NCBI RefSeq assembly: GCF_027595985.1
Contig: NC_073302.1
Location: 392,264,403 to 392,328,402, forward strand
Source of the DNA: Sorex araneus
Lineage: Eukaryota; Chordata; Mammalia; Eulipotyphla; Soricidae
Direction of reading: 5' to 3'
Length of the DNA stretch: 64,000 bases
A program made the translations under genes and the position numbers. This document shows, one piece after another, positions 48,345-60,060 of the stretch (the stretch's first letter is position 1; each line of letters opens with the position of its first letter). The notes below the pieces were generated by a model. It was not told the DNA's origin and ran no database searches. It was given only the letters and a program-made list of their open reading frames with translations.

Positions 48345-48466
48345 GATAAAAAAGAACACACCTGGTAGCTCGTAGAGACTGCTCCTGGCTCAGTTCTCAG
48401 TGTACTATGTGGTGCTGGGGATTGAAACCAGACTTCCCACATGCAAAGCTTATTTTTCTCTGGTCC
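48345..48466 (-). mobile_element. Old SINE fragment
   Basis: Minus-strand relic with GTGGTGCTGGGGATTGAAAC. Confidence 0.65.
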
Positions 48467-48474
48467 CAATATGC

Positions 48475-48852
48475 TGAATTTGAAGCTTTTGAAGCTTCAA
48501 AAGACAGAGAAAAGGTGAAATCCTATAGTTGACTGCAGCATAGATGGAACTGGAAGATACTGTATTAAGTGAAATAAGTCAGAGGTAGAAGGACAAATAC
48601 TGGACGACCTCACTCATCCGTGGAATATAGAAAGATAAAACAAGAGAACAAACAGTGTTGAACAATGACAGACGCTTGGCCAGGGACTACTAAACTAATT
48701 ATCAAGTAACGGTGGAATGGGTGGAGGTTGGTAATGAAAATTGGACCAGAGGTGATAGAGAAACAATGGTAGAGGATCCTGGACACTTGGGTGGTGGTGA
48801 GGTACAATAATTTTGTTAGTACATCAATATAATAAAGTTTAACATTATTGCA
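48475..48852 (+). mobile_element. Old L1 3' fragment
   Basis: GAACTGGAAGATACTGTATT and AGTGAAATAAGTCAGAGGTA are L1 ORF2 end words. A G-rich 3' UTR and AATAAAGTTTAACATT follow. Confidence 0.7.
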
Positions 48853-48855
48853 ACC

Positions 48856-49089
48856 ATGTCACTGTCACTGTAATCCCGTTGCTCATCAATTTGTTTGAGC
48901 GGGCACCAGTAATGTCACTCATTGAGAGACTTATTGTTACTGTTTTTGGCATATCCAATATCCCATATGCACGGCTAGCTTGCCAGGCTCTGCCGCTCGG
49001 GCTCGATACTCTGGGTAGCTTGCAGGGCTCTCAAAGGGGGCAGAGGAATTGAACTCGGGTCGGCCGCATGAAAGGCGAATGCCCAACCG
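48856..49089 (-). mobile_element. Long-type SINE with truncated head
   Basis: GTGACA-type tail, core and body are present, but the copy stops within the tRNA-like head and lacks its first 25 or so bases. Confidence 0.85.
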
Positions 49090-50444
49090 AACCATAAATA
49101 AATCAAAACAGAAATAAATTAATGGTTTCACAAAGAAAAAAATTAGTTGCATGCCATCTTTGGTTTGCCAGTCTGTATCTGGTCTACATATTGAAGTCCA
49201 GATATATTTCTCTGTATCTTAGAGTTCAAAGGATACTTCTTGGTCCTTTAAGCTGTAGCCAGCGGTGTGTTGGAGTATGTTTAGCAACTTACTTTCAAGG
49301 AAAAAAAACAAATGCATGCATACACATAACCTAAGTTGAAATTTTACTCTACAAAAAATATATAGTACATAATTTATAAATGATAAATTAATACTTTTAT
49401 TGTCAATTTAATATAGCCATTTTTATTTTCACAGAATAGTTAAGATTTTTGCCAAGCATATTTTACAGTCAATCTATAATTAAAATTGAACCATAATTTG
49501 ACGGATGGAGTTACATCTCAAGCCATTATCACTTTTCTAGTACACTCAACATTATTAAATCTGACATATCACTTTCTGTTAAGTTGTTTCTCATTCTCAA
49601 AATATATTTTCACTAAGCTGAAACAGCTCTAGGACTGCTGATTACAACTGTCTTCTCTTATAAGTTTGTCTGTAATTGCATTTTGGAACAGTGACTTTAC
49701 TTAAATTTTTTTTTTAATCTGGAGAGCACCAGCTACAGTGTTGATTTGATGTATTTTTTAACTAAGATAAAGAAGAGAACAGGAATTCTACATTATTATC
49801 TATAAAATCCTGGAAATTCTTCAAATTAACTGCATGTCTTAAAATTAAATATAAATTATAGCTTTATTTCCCCAGACCTAATTGTGGTGAAATTAATTCT
49901 ACATAGATCTCAGTTGTAATAAACAAAAATCATTTTTAAAGCCATAAAAAACCTCAACTTCTTGTATCAGTTACAGATACAATACACTCTTTACATTACT
50001 CTCCACTATTAACATTTTCCCCCGCATATCAGCTTCAAGTCTAGCATTGACAAGCAGCAAAACAATACACCAATCATCAGCCTCCTAATTTCCATGGTAT
50101 AAAGCCTCTCATCATGGCCAATTTTAAGCTATTAATCGAGTGGACAATTGAGCTTGGACTAGGGAATTAATATTCAAAAGCACATTACATAGTATAAATA
50201 TGGAAAAGTAATTAGGAAGTCATGAAGTCAGAGTATTTATAACCTTAGTTTTCAGTGACTTTGAAAATCTAATTTACAATATTGGCATTGTCTAGCAGTA
50301 AACTGACAAAATTTCTGGTAATTGGTTCTTGCTGGCCAGAACTAGCAGCTCCTACGCCCACTGGTGCAGTGCGTAGCATGCATAGCTCTGTAGGTTTTCA
50401 GAAAGTCTCTCATAGACAGTCATTACTATGAAATGTCAGACATA

Positions 50445-50480
<36 letters not shown>

Positions 50481-50917
50481 TTGCTACTGGCTCCTGGTTT
50501 TCTTAGCTAAGGTAGCTCTAACATTTAACACAGTTCATTCAAACCTCTGACTTATACGAAAGCTGCCTACTTTGCTGAAGATTAGAGTTGGTTACTGATT
50601 ACTAGGGATCAGAAGGGCAACATGATTAACCTGCCAGCACAGTTGATACTTCAGAATTATTTTGTTTTGTCATCCTACTGGGACTTACTCCTCGAGGAAT
50701 TGCCAGTTCTGATCGCAAGACTCCCTTCAAGATGCAGGTAATGATCAGCCAAGCCAAAATTATATATGAAATATTAGTTCCATAACAATTCAAATGTTTT
50801 AATTCTACTGATAAGAAATAAGGAAGTTTTTTATGTTTTTAATTCTATTGGCAAAAAATAAGGAAGTTCTTAATCTATGAATAAAAGTTCTAGGATATCT
50901 CTAAACTTTATTTTTAG
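49090..50917. other. Longest low-repeat intergenic stretch
   Basis: No SINE, L1 or exon is recognised over about 1.8 kb, apart from a (TG)n at 50447-50478 and a small tandem duplication at about 50795-50872. Conserved non-coding DNA could lie here, but conservation cannot be judged from one sequence. Confidence 0.4.
50447..50478 (+). repeat. (TG)n microsatellite
   Basis: About 16 TG units. Confidence 0.95.
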
Positions 50918-51056
50918 TGGAGGCAACACCAGAAGTTACCACTAACTCTGTATTTAGGTTTTACTCCTGGCAGTGCTGGGGGGATCATACGTGGGTTCCA
51001 CTTAAAATTTAAACATTTATTCCAGGCAAGTGCCTAACTTCTATACTATGCTTCTG
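50918..51056 (-). mobile_element. Old SINE copy
   Basis: Minus-strand relic with TTTTACTCCTGGCAGTGCTG. Confidence 0.6.
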
Positions 51057-51349
51057 CGTTCATTAATTTGAGATAGGATTCAAATGCTCTTAAAGAGTTA
51101 AAATTTAAGAGCTATATTTAAAAAGTAACAACTATGTGAAATTCAAATTTCAGTGTTTATAAATAAAGCTGTATTGAGATATAGACATATTCATTTGTGT
51201 GTTATCTAGGGTCGCTTGAGTGCCACAGTGGCAAAACCAAGTAGTTGTGACGGGGACTCTAGGTCCAGGAAGCATAATGTATTTGCTATCTGACCATTAC
51301 AAAACTGGCTGTATGCTAAAGTTTAGCCCAAACTCTGAACCTGAAGGTC

Positions 51350-51505
51350 TGACATGAAAGCTCAACTCTGTACTTCTGCTTGGACAAGTTCTCTCAGCTA
51401 CTGTTTCCTCAACTGTGTAATGAGGTTAACTATAGTATCTATTTCATGGGGCTTTATGAGGATTAAGTAAACATGTAAAGTGCTAAGAAGAGCCTGCACA
51501 TATTA
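51350..51505 (+). mobile_element. MIR element (ancient mammalian SINE)
   Basis: CTGTTTCCTCAACTGTGTAA, GTATCTATTTCATGGGG and TGAGGATTAAGTAAACATGT follow the MIR 3' half in order. Confidence 0.85.
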
Positions 51506-51561
51506 AGTACTACCTAGTGTATGTTGTTGTCTTTTAGCTGTTGTCTGAATGCTTTGTTTTT

Positions 51562-51710
51562 GTTTATGGGTCACACCTGACAGTGCTCAAGGCTTTCTTT
51601 ACGCTCCTTTGCTCAAGGATCACTCCTGGAGGTTTCCAGGGAACCACATCAAACCAGGGTCAGCTACATGCAAAGCAATTGCCTTAATGTCTGCACTGTC
51701 TCTCTGGCCT
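51562..51710 (-). mobile_element. Old short-type SINE
   Basis: Minus-strand copy ending CTGTCTCTCTGGCC, with GGGTCACACCTGACAGTGCT at its 3' side. Confidence 0.75.
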
Positions 51711-52029
51711 ACCACAATTTGTTTTTCACAAACTAAAGCAGCAACCATTTACCTGTTAGCAGTAATTCTAAGAATCTGTGGCACTTCATTCAATGCTATT
51801 GAGCTGTACAGTAGGAAGAGTTCTAAAACTACTGAAAGGACAAATATCAGTTATTTAACCAAAGCCAATTTTTGCATAGCTTACAAATATTTTACATGTG
51901 TCTTTCAAACGTGTGTCTTGGAATAACTTACACACAAAAACTTTAAGTTGTTGTCCACCATCTATTTCTGATAGTTGGGGACATCTTTCTGAATAAACAG
52001 ACTTCAAAAAAAGAAGCTAAGAAAGAAAA
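51711..52029. other. Unique intergenic sequence
   Basis: Nothing is recognised. Confidence 0.35.
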
Positions 52030-52290
52030 TGGGGTCCAAATGTTAGTACAGGAGTTAAGGCATATGCCTTGCATGTGACCAGCCCTGTTTTTATCCCTGC
52101 CACCATGAGATACCCCAAACATTGCTGGGTACAGCCCTGAGGGCTAGAGCAAAAATGCATCCCACAGTCCCTACCACTGAACTGCCTTCCTGGCTGGCCA
52201 GGAATCACGAGGAGGGCTCCCAGGTGCTGCTTGGGAAATCACCTCCTGTTTCCCAGCATCCAATCCAACCCCCAGGAAGAGAACAGAGTA
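52030..52290 (+). mobile_element. Old SINE-derived sequence
   Basis: Plus-strand relic with TTAGTACAGGAGTTAAGGCA and TTGCTGGGTACAGCCCTGAG. Confidence 0.55.
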
Positions 52291-52329
52291 CAGAAATAAA
52301 CCCAACATGAACAAAAGAATGAAATTGTG

Positions 52330-53545
52330 CCCTTAACTTACACCATATGTCAACTCAAAGTGGATTAAAGACAAATGTGTTGGGGGTGAGCGTGGCCAAG
52401 TGGTGATGCACAAGCTTTGCATGGCCTAGGCCTGGGCTCTGCTTTCTGGCACTACTTGGCCCCTGAGCATCACAATTAGTGGCTCCGGACTCCTCTGTTC
52501 TCAGCACTGTCTGGTGTAACTCCTATTCTAAAAAAAAAGTTAATTTTGGGGCCGGAGCGATAGCACAGCGGGTAGGGCGTTTGCCTTGCAGCGGCCGACC
52601 CGGGTTCGATCCCCGGCATCCCATATGGTCCCCCAAGCACCGCCAGGAGTAATTCCTGAGTGTAAATCCAGGAGTAACCCCTGAGCATCGCTGGGTTGTG
52701 ACCCAAAAAGCAAAAAAAATAAAATAAAATAAAATAAAATAAATTAAAAAAAGTTAATGCATTAATAACAAACACTCCTACAAGAATATATAGGGGAAAG
52801 CTTATGATGTGGGTCTTAGCAATAATTTCCTTTTAACTTTCTGACCCCAAAAGGCAGACAACAAAACCAAAAACACTAAAAATAAACAAAAAAGAGACAA
52901 GGACTTCATCAAACAAAAGTGTTTCTGTGCAGTAAAGAAATCAACAGAAAGTAAAAGAATTGGGGGAAAACATTTACAACCCATATAACCAATAAGAAGA
53001 TAGCCTCCAAAATATATAGAACTCCTATAAAACCATAGCAAAAACAAAAACCCCAAAAAACTAAGAATCTCTGGTCTGAGAGTGCAGGGGGCAAGCAGTT
53101 GCCTTGCACACAGCTGATATGAGTTGGATTCCTGGTTTGGTCCCCAAACCTTTCCAGGAGTGATCCTTGAGCCCCACCAGGAGCTACATAGGCCCCATCA
53201 GGAGGGATCCCCTTGGTCTTGGGGGCCACCTTGCGTGGCCCAATAACAAAGCTAAACACAAACAACAAAAAACTAAGAACCCAGTTTAAAAATGACTAAA
53301 GAACAATTGTCCACAACGGACAATTGAGTATTGGCAAATATGTGGAAAAACCGGACTGCTTGTGTATTGTTGGTAGAAATGTAAAATGATGTGAACAGTA
53401 TGGAAACCGGTATGGAGATTTCTCAAGAACAAAGGAAAAAAAATCATATGATCCATCAATCCCACTTCTGGGTATATATCTACACATATATATGCATATA
53501 GATATACCTATGGTATATGACATTGAATATATATATATATGACAT
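52330..53545 (+). mobile_element. Old L1 ORF2 fragment with three nested SINEs
   Basis: L1 words in order: CAACTCAAAGTGGATTAAAG (52352), AAGGACTTCATCAAACAAAA (52899), AATGACTAAAGAACAATTG (53291), GGAAACCGGTATGGAGATTT (53402), CCCACTTCTGGGTATATATC (53460). They are split by SINEs at about 52387-52540, 52549-52744 and 53070-53260. Confidence 0.75.
52549..52744 (+). mobile_element. Young short-type SINE
   Basis: GGGGCCGGAGCGATAGCACA head, near-identical to the copies at 6622 and 56850, with an (AAAAT)n tail. Flanks AAAAAAAGTTAAT occur on both sides. Confidence 0.93.
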
Positions 53546-53690
53546 GCGTATATATAACCTTGGATCAAACATTCTTTAACTGCCATACAGAAACTTGCAG
53601 GTGAAAAGAATGCCTCCTGACTCAGCAATCTGACTCAGTTCCTGCCCTCAACAATAAAAGTTTTAACACCCGTCCAGCTTCTCCCCTAGA

Positions 53691-53773
53691 TAACTATGGC
53701 CCGGAGTCAACATCCTCTTAATTCTATTGGCAAAATAGAATTAGGTAATTATGGCCCGGAATCAACATCCTCT
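53691..53773 (+). repeat. 28-bp direct repeats flanking a small hairpin
   Basis: 53691-53718 and 53746-53773 differ at two positions seen. Between them AATTCTATT and AATAGAATT form a perfect 9-bp stem. Confidence 0.85.
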
Positions 53774-53887
53774 CCTTACTGCCCATTAGGAAAGAAATAG
53801 GAAGTCCATCTTCTGATCCTTACTAACAACCCCACATCCTTCTGCCAGAAGTCTCCTTTCAATTAAACCAAAATTTCCAAACAAGCG

Positions 53888-54170
53888 GTGCTGGCTGTAG
53901 TTCAGTGGCTGAACATAGGCTTTGAAAATGTGAGGCCTTGGGTTGTATCGCTGTCAATGTCCCATGCAACCAAAATTGACAAAAGTTTCAAAGGAATGAC
54001 CTTAGGTGAGTCAGCCCACTCTCCTGCTTGATCCTTTAAAACATCTTTAGACTTTTGAAGCGCAATGTTAGAGCACACACTTAGCACATGCCAGTCCCGG
54101 GTTCATCCAGGCACCACGGGTGCTCTTCACCTTCCTCCCACACCACTCCCATCCGTGTAGCTGTGTGGCT
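53888..54170 (+). mobile_element. Two tRNA-like / SINE relics
   Basis: A relic at about 53888-53970 opens GCTGTAGTTCAGTGGCTGAA. Another lies at about 54050-54170 with CCCGGGTTCATCC. Confidence 0.5.
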
Positions 54171-54290
54171 CCAGATCATAAAATTGTATGTCTGAAGGCC
54201 TAAAACTCTAAAGCTACTAAAAGAAACCATTAACTTGAAAACTTCATGAGTTGGGCCATGACAGTGATGACCTTAAAAAGCCCTAAAGGA

Positions 54291-54477
54291 GGGCTGGAGC
54301 CATAGTACAGTGGGTAGGGAGTTTGCCTTGCACGCAGCCAACCCGGGTTCGATCCCTGACATTGATACCCCCAGCACCGCCAGGAGTAATTCCTGAATGA
54401 AGAGCCAAGAGTGACCCCTGAGCACTGTTGGGTGTGACCCCCCCAAAAAAACAAAAACAAAACAAAACAAAACAAAA
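54291..54477 (+). mobile_element. Short-type SINE, fairly young
   Basis: GGGCTGGAGCCATAGTACAG head, body with a small internal deletion, and an (AAAAC)n tail. Confidence 0.9.
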
Positions 54478-55074
54478 AGCACTACAGGGTGTGGTTCAAG
54501 GAAAAAAAAAAAACTAACAACTTCCTCATGCCCAGTTTATGGAAAATACCCCAGGACCACCCCTGGGTGGTGAACTTGAATCATGATTCCTAATCTCTAC
54601 CACATGCTTCCTTGATAATATTATGGCCTCCGAGTATCGTGTACCTTGGCCCATGGAAGCCCTGTTCACCATGGAAAGTCAGAGAAGCAGATGCCCCCAC
54701 ATCGGTTTAACCTAGATGACTCTTCAAAACTTCTCTGCAACCTTCAAGACAAAACGATCTATTGTCATGAAACAAAAACTCAGGAAAACATCCTGTATGA
54801 CTCACATCACCTGAAACCAAACCCAAACCCAAAATCTCACTTTTGAATGGTGTCAGATTGCAACTGGGTGAAAAAAATATATATATATGTGAAGAAAACT
54901 ATGTTCTTTATCATCTGAGTGAAGTTCAACTCTTAGCTTCCTGAATATTTACCACCAGCACATTTTTAGTTGCGTCTAAACTTTTCTTGCTTAGCGGATA
55001 GTAATTTTGGAGGGAGGGATTGTTTTTGTCTGAATCATTCAAATAGCTCTCAAACTTTCTTTTTTTCCGTTCGG
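54478..55074. other. Intergenic sequence upstream of the SRI CpG region
   Basis: The remains of an older SINE tail lie at 54480-54515. The rest is unrecognised. Confidence 0.4.
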
Positions 55075-55200
55075 GTTTTGGACCACACCCTTCAGTGCAG
55101 TGGAGCTCCTGGCTCAGGGCCCAGGGTCGCTCTCCGCGGTGCTCGGGGATTCCCGGGTGGAACCCGGACCTCCATCCAGCATGCACTCAGCCCGTTGACC
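55075..55200 (-). mobile_element. Old GC-rich SINE copy
   Basis: Minus-strand relic with TTTTGGACCACACCCTTCAG and GGGTGGAACCCGGACC, just outside the SRI CpG region. Confidence 0.6.
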
Positions 55201-55639
55201 TCTACCAACCGTTTAAAGGAAGGACGGGGCAAGGCTGCCCCGCCCACCGAAGGGCCGGCGTCCTCCGAAAGCCCTCTCCGAGCAACGCCCAGCATAACCT
55301 GGCCAAGACGAGAAAGGTTTCCCGGAGTACGGAAACCCACTTGTGTTGTTCAATGAAAGAGGCAACTCCCAGCCCTCCACCCTTAGCACACAGTCCCTGG
55401 AGTTTCATCCCCGCTTTCCAAGGGCACCGACCTAGCCTGAGCGTTTCACCCCAGCCACAGGTGCCCACAGGCATCCGCCCCTTAGGTTAAAGCCCCAGAT
55501 CCGAGAAAGTTGCGCCCTACCCTCAAAAATAAAAATAATTTTTTTTGTTTGTTTGTTTTACATGAAAACAACAAACAAAAAGCAAGAGAAAACATCCCAG
55601 AAAGAAGGAGGGAAAAGGAATTGACCAGTATTGTGTCGG

Positions 55640-56290
55640 AATGTGCCATTCCCCTGCAGAGGGAGGAGACAGGAGGGTGTGTCGGGCAGCAGCAGACCCC
55701 CATCTCCGAACAGGGCCTGAAAGAAGCTCGCCCTCGGCAGGTCGCACCCAGAGAGGCCGAGAGCAGGGGCTGGGAGCTGCGGCCGGGGCGAGTCCGAGTC
55801 TCCGGACCGAGACGGATGTGGGTCGCGGCCCCCGCGCAGCGCTTGGTGCGCTCCGGGGCGGTCCCCGCGCGCGGGCCCGGGAGCCGCGGGGAGGCGGGGC
55901 GCAGGGCGGCGGCCGCTCAGTCTGCACCATGGCCTACCCCGGGCACCCAGGCGCCGGCGCCGGCGGCTACTACCCTGGCGGGGTAAGTGCTGCCCGCGTG
56001 GACTCGCGACCCGAAGCCACGCCTGGCCTCTCCGAGATGCCACCTTGGGCGACGCGCCGGGGCCACCCTCCCCTGCGCCCCTCCTGGCAGCCCCCCCCTT
56101 CCAGGCCCTGCCTTTGGGCCACTTTTCTTGGACTCCTTCCTGCTTTTTTTGTTCCTTCCCCCACCCACCCACCCACCCCCAGAACCGGCACCCTAGAAGG
56201 CAGCGGGGGAGGAGGGCTGGGAGCACAGTGTTAGGTCCGCGGAAGCGCGCCCGGGTGACACTTGAGAACGCGGCATGCAATGGTGCAAAT
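55640..56290 (+). promoter_or_regulatory. SRI: CpG-rich promoter region of SRI
   Basis: GC content and CG dinucleotides rise sharply from about 55640 and peak at 55740-56000, covering exon 1 and the start of intron 1; the rest of the window is AT-rich and CpG-poor. GGGGCGG-type boxes near 55850-55900 suit SP/KLF factors. The transcription start is probably within about 100 bp upstream of ATG 55929, but no sequence element fixes it. Confidence 0.75.
55929..55982 (+). CDS. SRI: Sorcin coding exon 1: N-terminal Gly/Pro-rich segment (residues 1-18)
   Basis: ATG lies in a good Kozak context (GCACCATGG). It encodes MAYPGHPGAGAGGYYPGG, matching the flexible glycine/proline-rich N-terminus of sorcin with one more residue than the human form I recall. 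The donor is GGG|GTAAGT in phase 0. Sorcin is a penta-EF-hand calcium sensor that binds the ryanodine receptor, annexin A7 and other membrane targets when calcium rises, moving from cytosol to membrane. The exon sits in a very GC- and CpG-rich block, typical of a housekeeping promoter, with no TATA box obvious upstream. Confidence 0.95.
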
Positions 56291-57186
56291 TAGCTGTTGA
56301 CTTCCTCCTGCGGGTTTCCCCCTGGCCAGAGCCATTTTCATCGAGAGTGGTGCAGGGATCAGCCTCTTGACCCGAAAAAAGCAGCGGGTGGAGGAGGAGC
56401 CCGAAAGAAGATCAGATAGAGGAAAAGAGGGAGCCCCACCTTGCCCGCCTGGCAGGCATCTGGGATGTGAGTCGTCCTGGGAAACTGCTGCCAAGTCTGG
56501 AATGTTGCCCCGCCCGGTGTCACCGCCCTGTGCTCGCTGACCCGCCCTGGTCCCTGGGCTGCACCTACTCCTATATTTCTGTTTAACACCAGCCCTCCTG
56601 GCTCCTAGAACACGTTACAAACCCCTCAACTGTTATCGATTAATGAATCGACACAAGAACAGTTCCGAACTTGCTTGCCCGGTTAGCCCTGACCTCAATG
56701 ACCACGCTTTAACAAGTTCTCTTAAAATGCCTTCGCTAAGGCACATGTCACTGTCGGTACAACTTATGGATGTTAAGCGTGTGCTATACCGCATGGAGTA
56801 GCATGTGCTACTTCCCTGGTGCCTGTTTTTCAAAAAGAGGTGAAGTGTTGGGCCGGAGCGATAGCACAGCGGGTAGGGCGTTTGCCTTGTACGCGGCCGA
56901 CCCGGGTTCGATCCCCGGCATCCCATATGGTCCCCCATGCACCGCCAGGAGTAATTCCTGAGTGAAAAGCCAGGAGTAACCCCTGTGCATCGCTGGGTGT
57001 GACCCAAAAAGCAAAAAAAAAAAAAAGAGGTGAAGTGGGTGATAGCATGGCTTTTCTCTGGGGCGGGTGGGCAGTGGGTAATAATGTGGGGACATGGAAT
57101 GAGCCGACTTTGTCCACAGGTGCTGCATGGCAAAAGCAGAAAGCCGGATTCAGAGGAATGAGACATGTCTGTTTTCTGTTTCACAG
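55983..57186 (+). other. SRI: SRI intron 1
   Basis: GT-AG intron of 1204 bp. The first 300 bp belong to the CpG-rich block, and a young SINE lies in the second half. Confidence 0.9.
56850..57021 (+). mobile_element. Young short-type SINE in SRI intron 1
   Basis: GGGCCGGAGCGATAGCACAG head and a pure A-tail. It is flanked by AAAAAGAGGTGAAGTG at 56832-56847 and 57022-57037, identical over 16 bp. Confidence 0.95.
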
Positions 57187-57270
57187 TACGGAGGGGCTCC
57201 GGGAGGGCCTGCGTTTCCTGGCCAGACTCAGGACCCGCTCTATGGTTACTTTGCCGCTGTTGCTGGACAG
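57187..57270 (+). CDS. SRI: Sorcin coding exon 2: end of Gly/Pro tail and start of EF-hand 1 (residues 19-46)
   Basis: Acceptor TTTCTGTTTCACAG|TACGGA and donor CAG|GTGAGG enclose 28 codons. They read [20 protein letters not shown] and then YFAAVAGQ, which I see as identical to remembered human sorcin. The segment enters helix 1 of the first EF-hand. Both exon ends are phase 0. Confidence 0.95.
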
Positions 57271-58147
57271 GTGAGGTTTGCCCTCTGACAGTTGGCGGGG
57301 TTACACATTTATATTGGCTCCTGTCACAGGGGCACGGGAGAAAGAGCTTTGCTCTGGAAAAGAATCCCCCTGCTTCTAGGAGAGAACAACGGGAAAGAAA
57401 GCAATTTGCCAATAAGACAGCAAAGTGTTCTATGTACTTTTGTCCATTTGATTCAAACCAAAACTTGCAGTTGAGTTAGGGTGAGCGTTTTGAACAGCAG
57501 AGGGACTCTGAATATACTTTAAAGGTGAAACCGCCTTCTTCGGAGCTATGAATTGACTGGGAAACCAGGGTGGTTTCCAGAGAAAATAAAATTTTTCCAG
57601 AGAAAGTTTTGAACATTAAACCCCTTTTCTATCTCCTTAAAGATATGCACCAGTATGTCTTTAAGTAATATGTAGTATTATATATTCTGTAATATATAGC
57701 CAGATTTTAAAAGAGATATTTTATCTATTGAATTTTACTGTTAATCCTTAGAGAGATATATCTAAAGCTAAAAATCCACTTTGCTTCAAAAAATTAACTG
57801 CTCCTTACTCTAATTATCAGGAGGTTAAGCTGTGCACGGTTTAGTTTCACTTTGTTGCAAATCCTGTTACTGGGCAGCTCTTCTATGTCCCTATAAAGTA
57901 TTGTGGGTGGTTGACCATTGGAGAGAATAAAGGTCAACTTCTCCCACCCACTGTAGTTGTATAACAGGTGTACTGCCATCTTCTAAGGATACTTCCCTGC
58001 TCACAAGGTCACTATGTATGATAAATCCAGATGTATCCAGGGAGAACATTTTCTCTCACTTCAGTTCAGCTTTGTTTTGAGAAAAGCCAGAAATAACAAA
58101 GTCCTTAAGTAAAATTGCCCTCCATTGGACTAAAAAATTCAAGATCC

Positions 58148-58325
58148 TTTTTTTTTTTTTTGCTTTTTGGGTCACACCCAGCGATGCACAGGGGTTGCTC
58201 CTGGCTCTGCACTCAAGAACTACCCCTGGCAGTGCTCAGGGGACTATATGGGATGCTGGGAATCGAACCCAGGTCGGCCGCATGCAAGGCAAACACCCTA
58301 CCCACTGTGCTATCACTCCAGCCCC
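58148..58325 (-). mobile_element. Young short-type SINE in SRI intron 2
   Basis: T-run, GGGTCACACCCAGCGATGCA, and head GGGGCTGGAGTGATAGCACA on the minus strand. Confidence 0.93.
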
Positions 58326-58769
58326 AATCCTTCTTTTAAATTAAAATAACACCTTAAAAAAGTTTGAGAACCTGAATGGAAAATTGAGTCTAAACCCGAA
58401 AGAGCTTCCGCTTAAGTATCTGCCCGGTCTGTTCATGATCTGTATCTTTGAAACCTATTGCCTCTTGCGTTCTTAGATTGCCACTGCCTTCAGGGTGTAA
58501 GTGACCCTGCCTCCTTAGCTTTCAGCAGCCCTCGCTGGCTGTAGCATATCCATTGTCTTTCACATTATTGATCCTGCTCCTCATCTTGAATTTATGATGC
58601 CCATGAGCTTGAAGATTTGAGTAATTTTATTTTGAAGTCATTAACAATAGCATGCATCTAGTTCCTACCTTGGTCAGCTAATGAATAGGTGCCAGGGATC
58701 TCTTAGTTTCAAACTATTAATTGTGGTCTGTGGAAATCATTCACATTTGATAAAAAAAAAAAGGTGAGC

Positions 58770-59345
58770 AGAACTCAAGAGATAGTACCAGGAATAAGAA
58801 GGCACATGCCTTGTGTGCAACTGACCGTGGATTGCATCTACATGGTCTCTCTGACCATTGTTGATTATATTCCTTGAGTATCACTGGGTTTGGCCCAGTG
58901 TCTGTTCGCCAAGAATCCCTGGGAAGGACTTCCAGACCTCCTGCACTCCGTGATCACTCCTCACACCGCACTCAAGAATCACTCCTGGCAGGCTCAGGGG
59001 ACCATGTGGGATTTTGGGGATCGAACCCGGGTCAACCACATGGCAAGACCGGTACCAGTTCTGCTGTCCTATCTCTCCAGCACCAGGAATATGATTTTTA
59101 AGCAACTGCATAATTTTATTTTTAAATGTTCGACAGTTTTCTACTTCAGGCGGAAGAATAGTGTATGATAGCAAATGTTCTCCAGGCTGAAGAGGTAGTA
59201 CAGCAGGAAGGGTTCTTGCCTTGCACATGGCCAACCTGGGTTCTATCCCTGGCACCCCATACACTTCTCTGAGCCCTGCCAGGAGCAAGCTCTGCTGAGC
59301 ATTGCCCCAAAGCAAAACAACCACACACACACACACAAAAAAAAA
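58770..59345. mobile_element. Three old SINE copies in SRI intron 2
   Basis: Copies lie at about 58770-58900 (plus), 58905-59085 (minus, ending CTGTCCTATCTCTCCAGCAC) and 59185-59345 (plus, tail with CA repeats). Confidence 0.7.
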
Positions 59346-60060
59346 AAACAGTTTTCTTCCTACATTTAAACATACCATGAGTGGTGGGAAAGAAACCATA
59401 TTTACCTCAGTGTTTGATTAAAAGAGAATCCTTTATGCTTGAGAGTGTCTATGCTAAGTCCAAATTTAGGAGCTTAAAATGATGAAAAGATTTTTGAAAT
59501 GCTATAATAGAGTTTTCAAGCTCGCCTGGCCTACCTGCCCTTTCGGAAAAGAACCTAGGAAATCTGCCTTGTTTCATGAGCACAAACAGCACCCCTCAAT
59601 TGCCCTGAAGACTGCTACAACACCCTGTCCAGCCCCCCATCCAGCGCCCCTCAGGCAGCGATATCACCCACTTGGGAAACACGGTGGGGGAGCATAGGTG
59701 TCAGCAGCTTTTAGACATTCTTAATTATAGAGTTTACGAGGAAGGTCTGGGAGAATTGGATTCCCACTTTACTTGTAGATTAAGAGTTGTACTTTTTAAT
59801 TTATGATCACAATTATTCACTTTAGAAGAAGTCTTTACACAAGTCTTAAATTTGTCTTTCATCATTGTTTTTTGAAAGTAGAGACGAAAAGGATGCCTAC
59901 TTTTAAAAGGTATTCCTTTAAAAATATTTTTAAGTGTCTCATACAAAATAATATTTATTTTATTATTGTTAGTGCTGCAGTGACTTCTGGAAGTAAATTT
60001 AGATCTAAAAAGAGTCCAAGTCACTATCTTTAAACTTTTACCTATTTTTTTTTCCTCAAG

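Larger units (their letters stand above)
57271..60060 (+). other. SRI: SRI intron 2
   Basis: GT-AG intron of 2790 bp with one young and three old SINEs, listed separately. No extra exon is seen. Confidence 0.9.

Noticed and set aside
55558-56280. 240-codon minus-strand and 197-codon plus-strand frames at the SRI promoter
   Set aside because: GC-rich CpG DNA has few stop codons by chance; the frames cross SRI exon 1 and its splice donor.
56633-57412. 259-codon minus-strand frame
   Set aside because: It consists largely of a young SINE (the recurring MPGIEPGSAA peptide type) and antisense of SRI exon 2.
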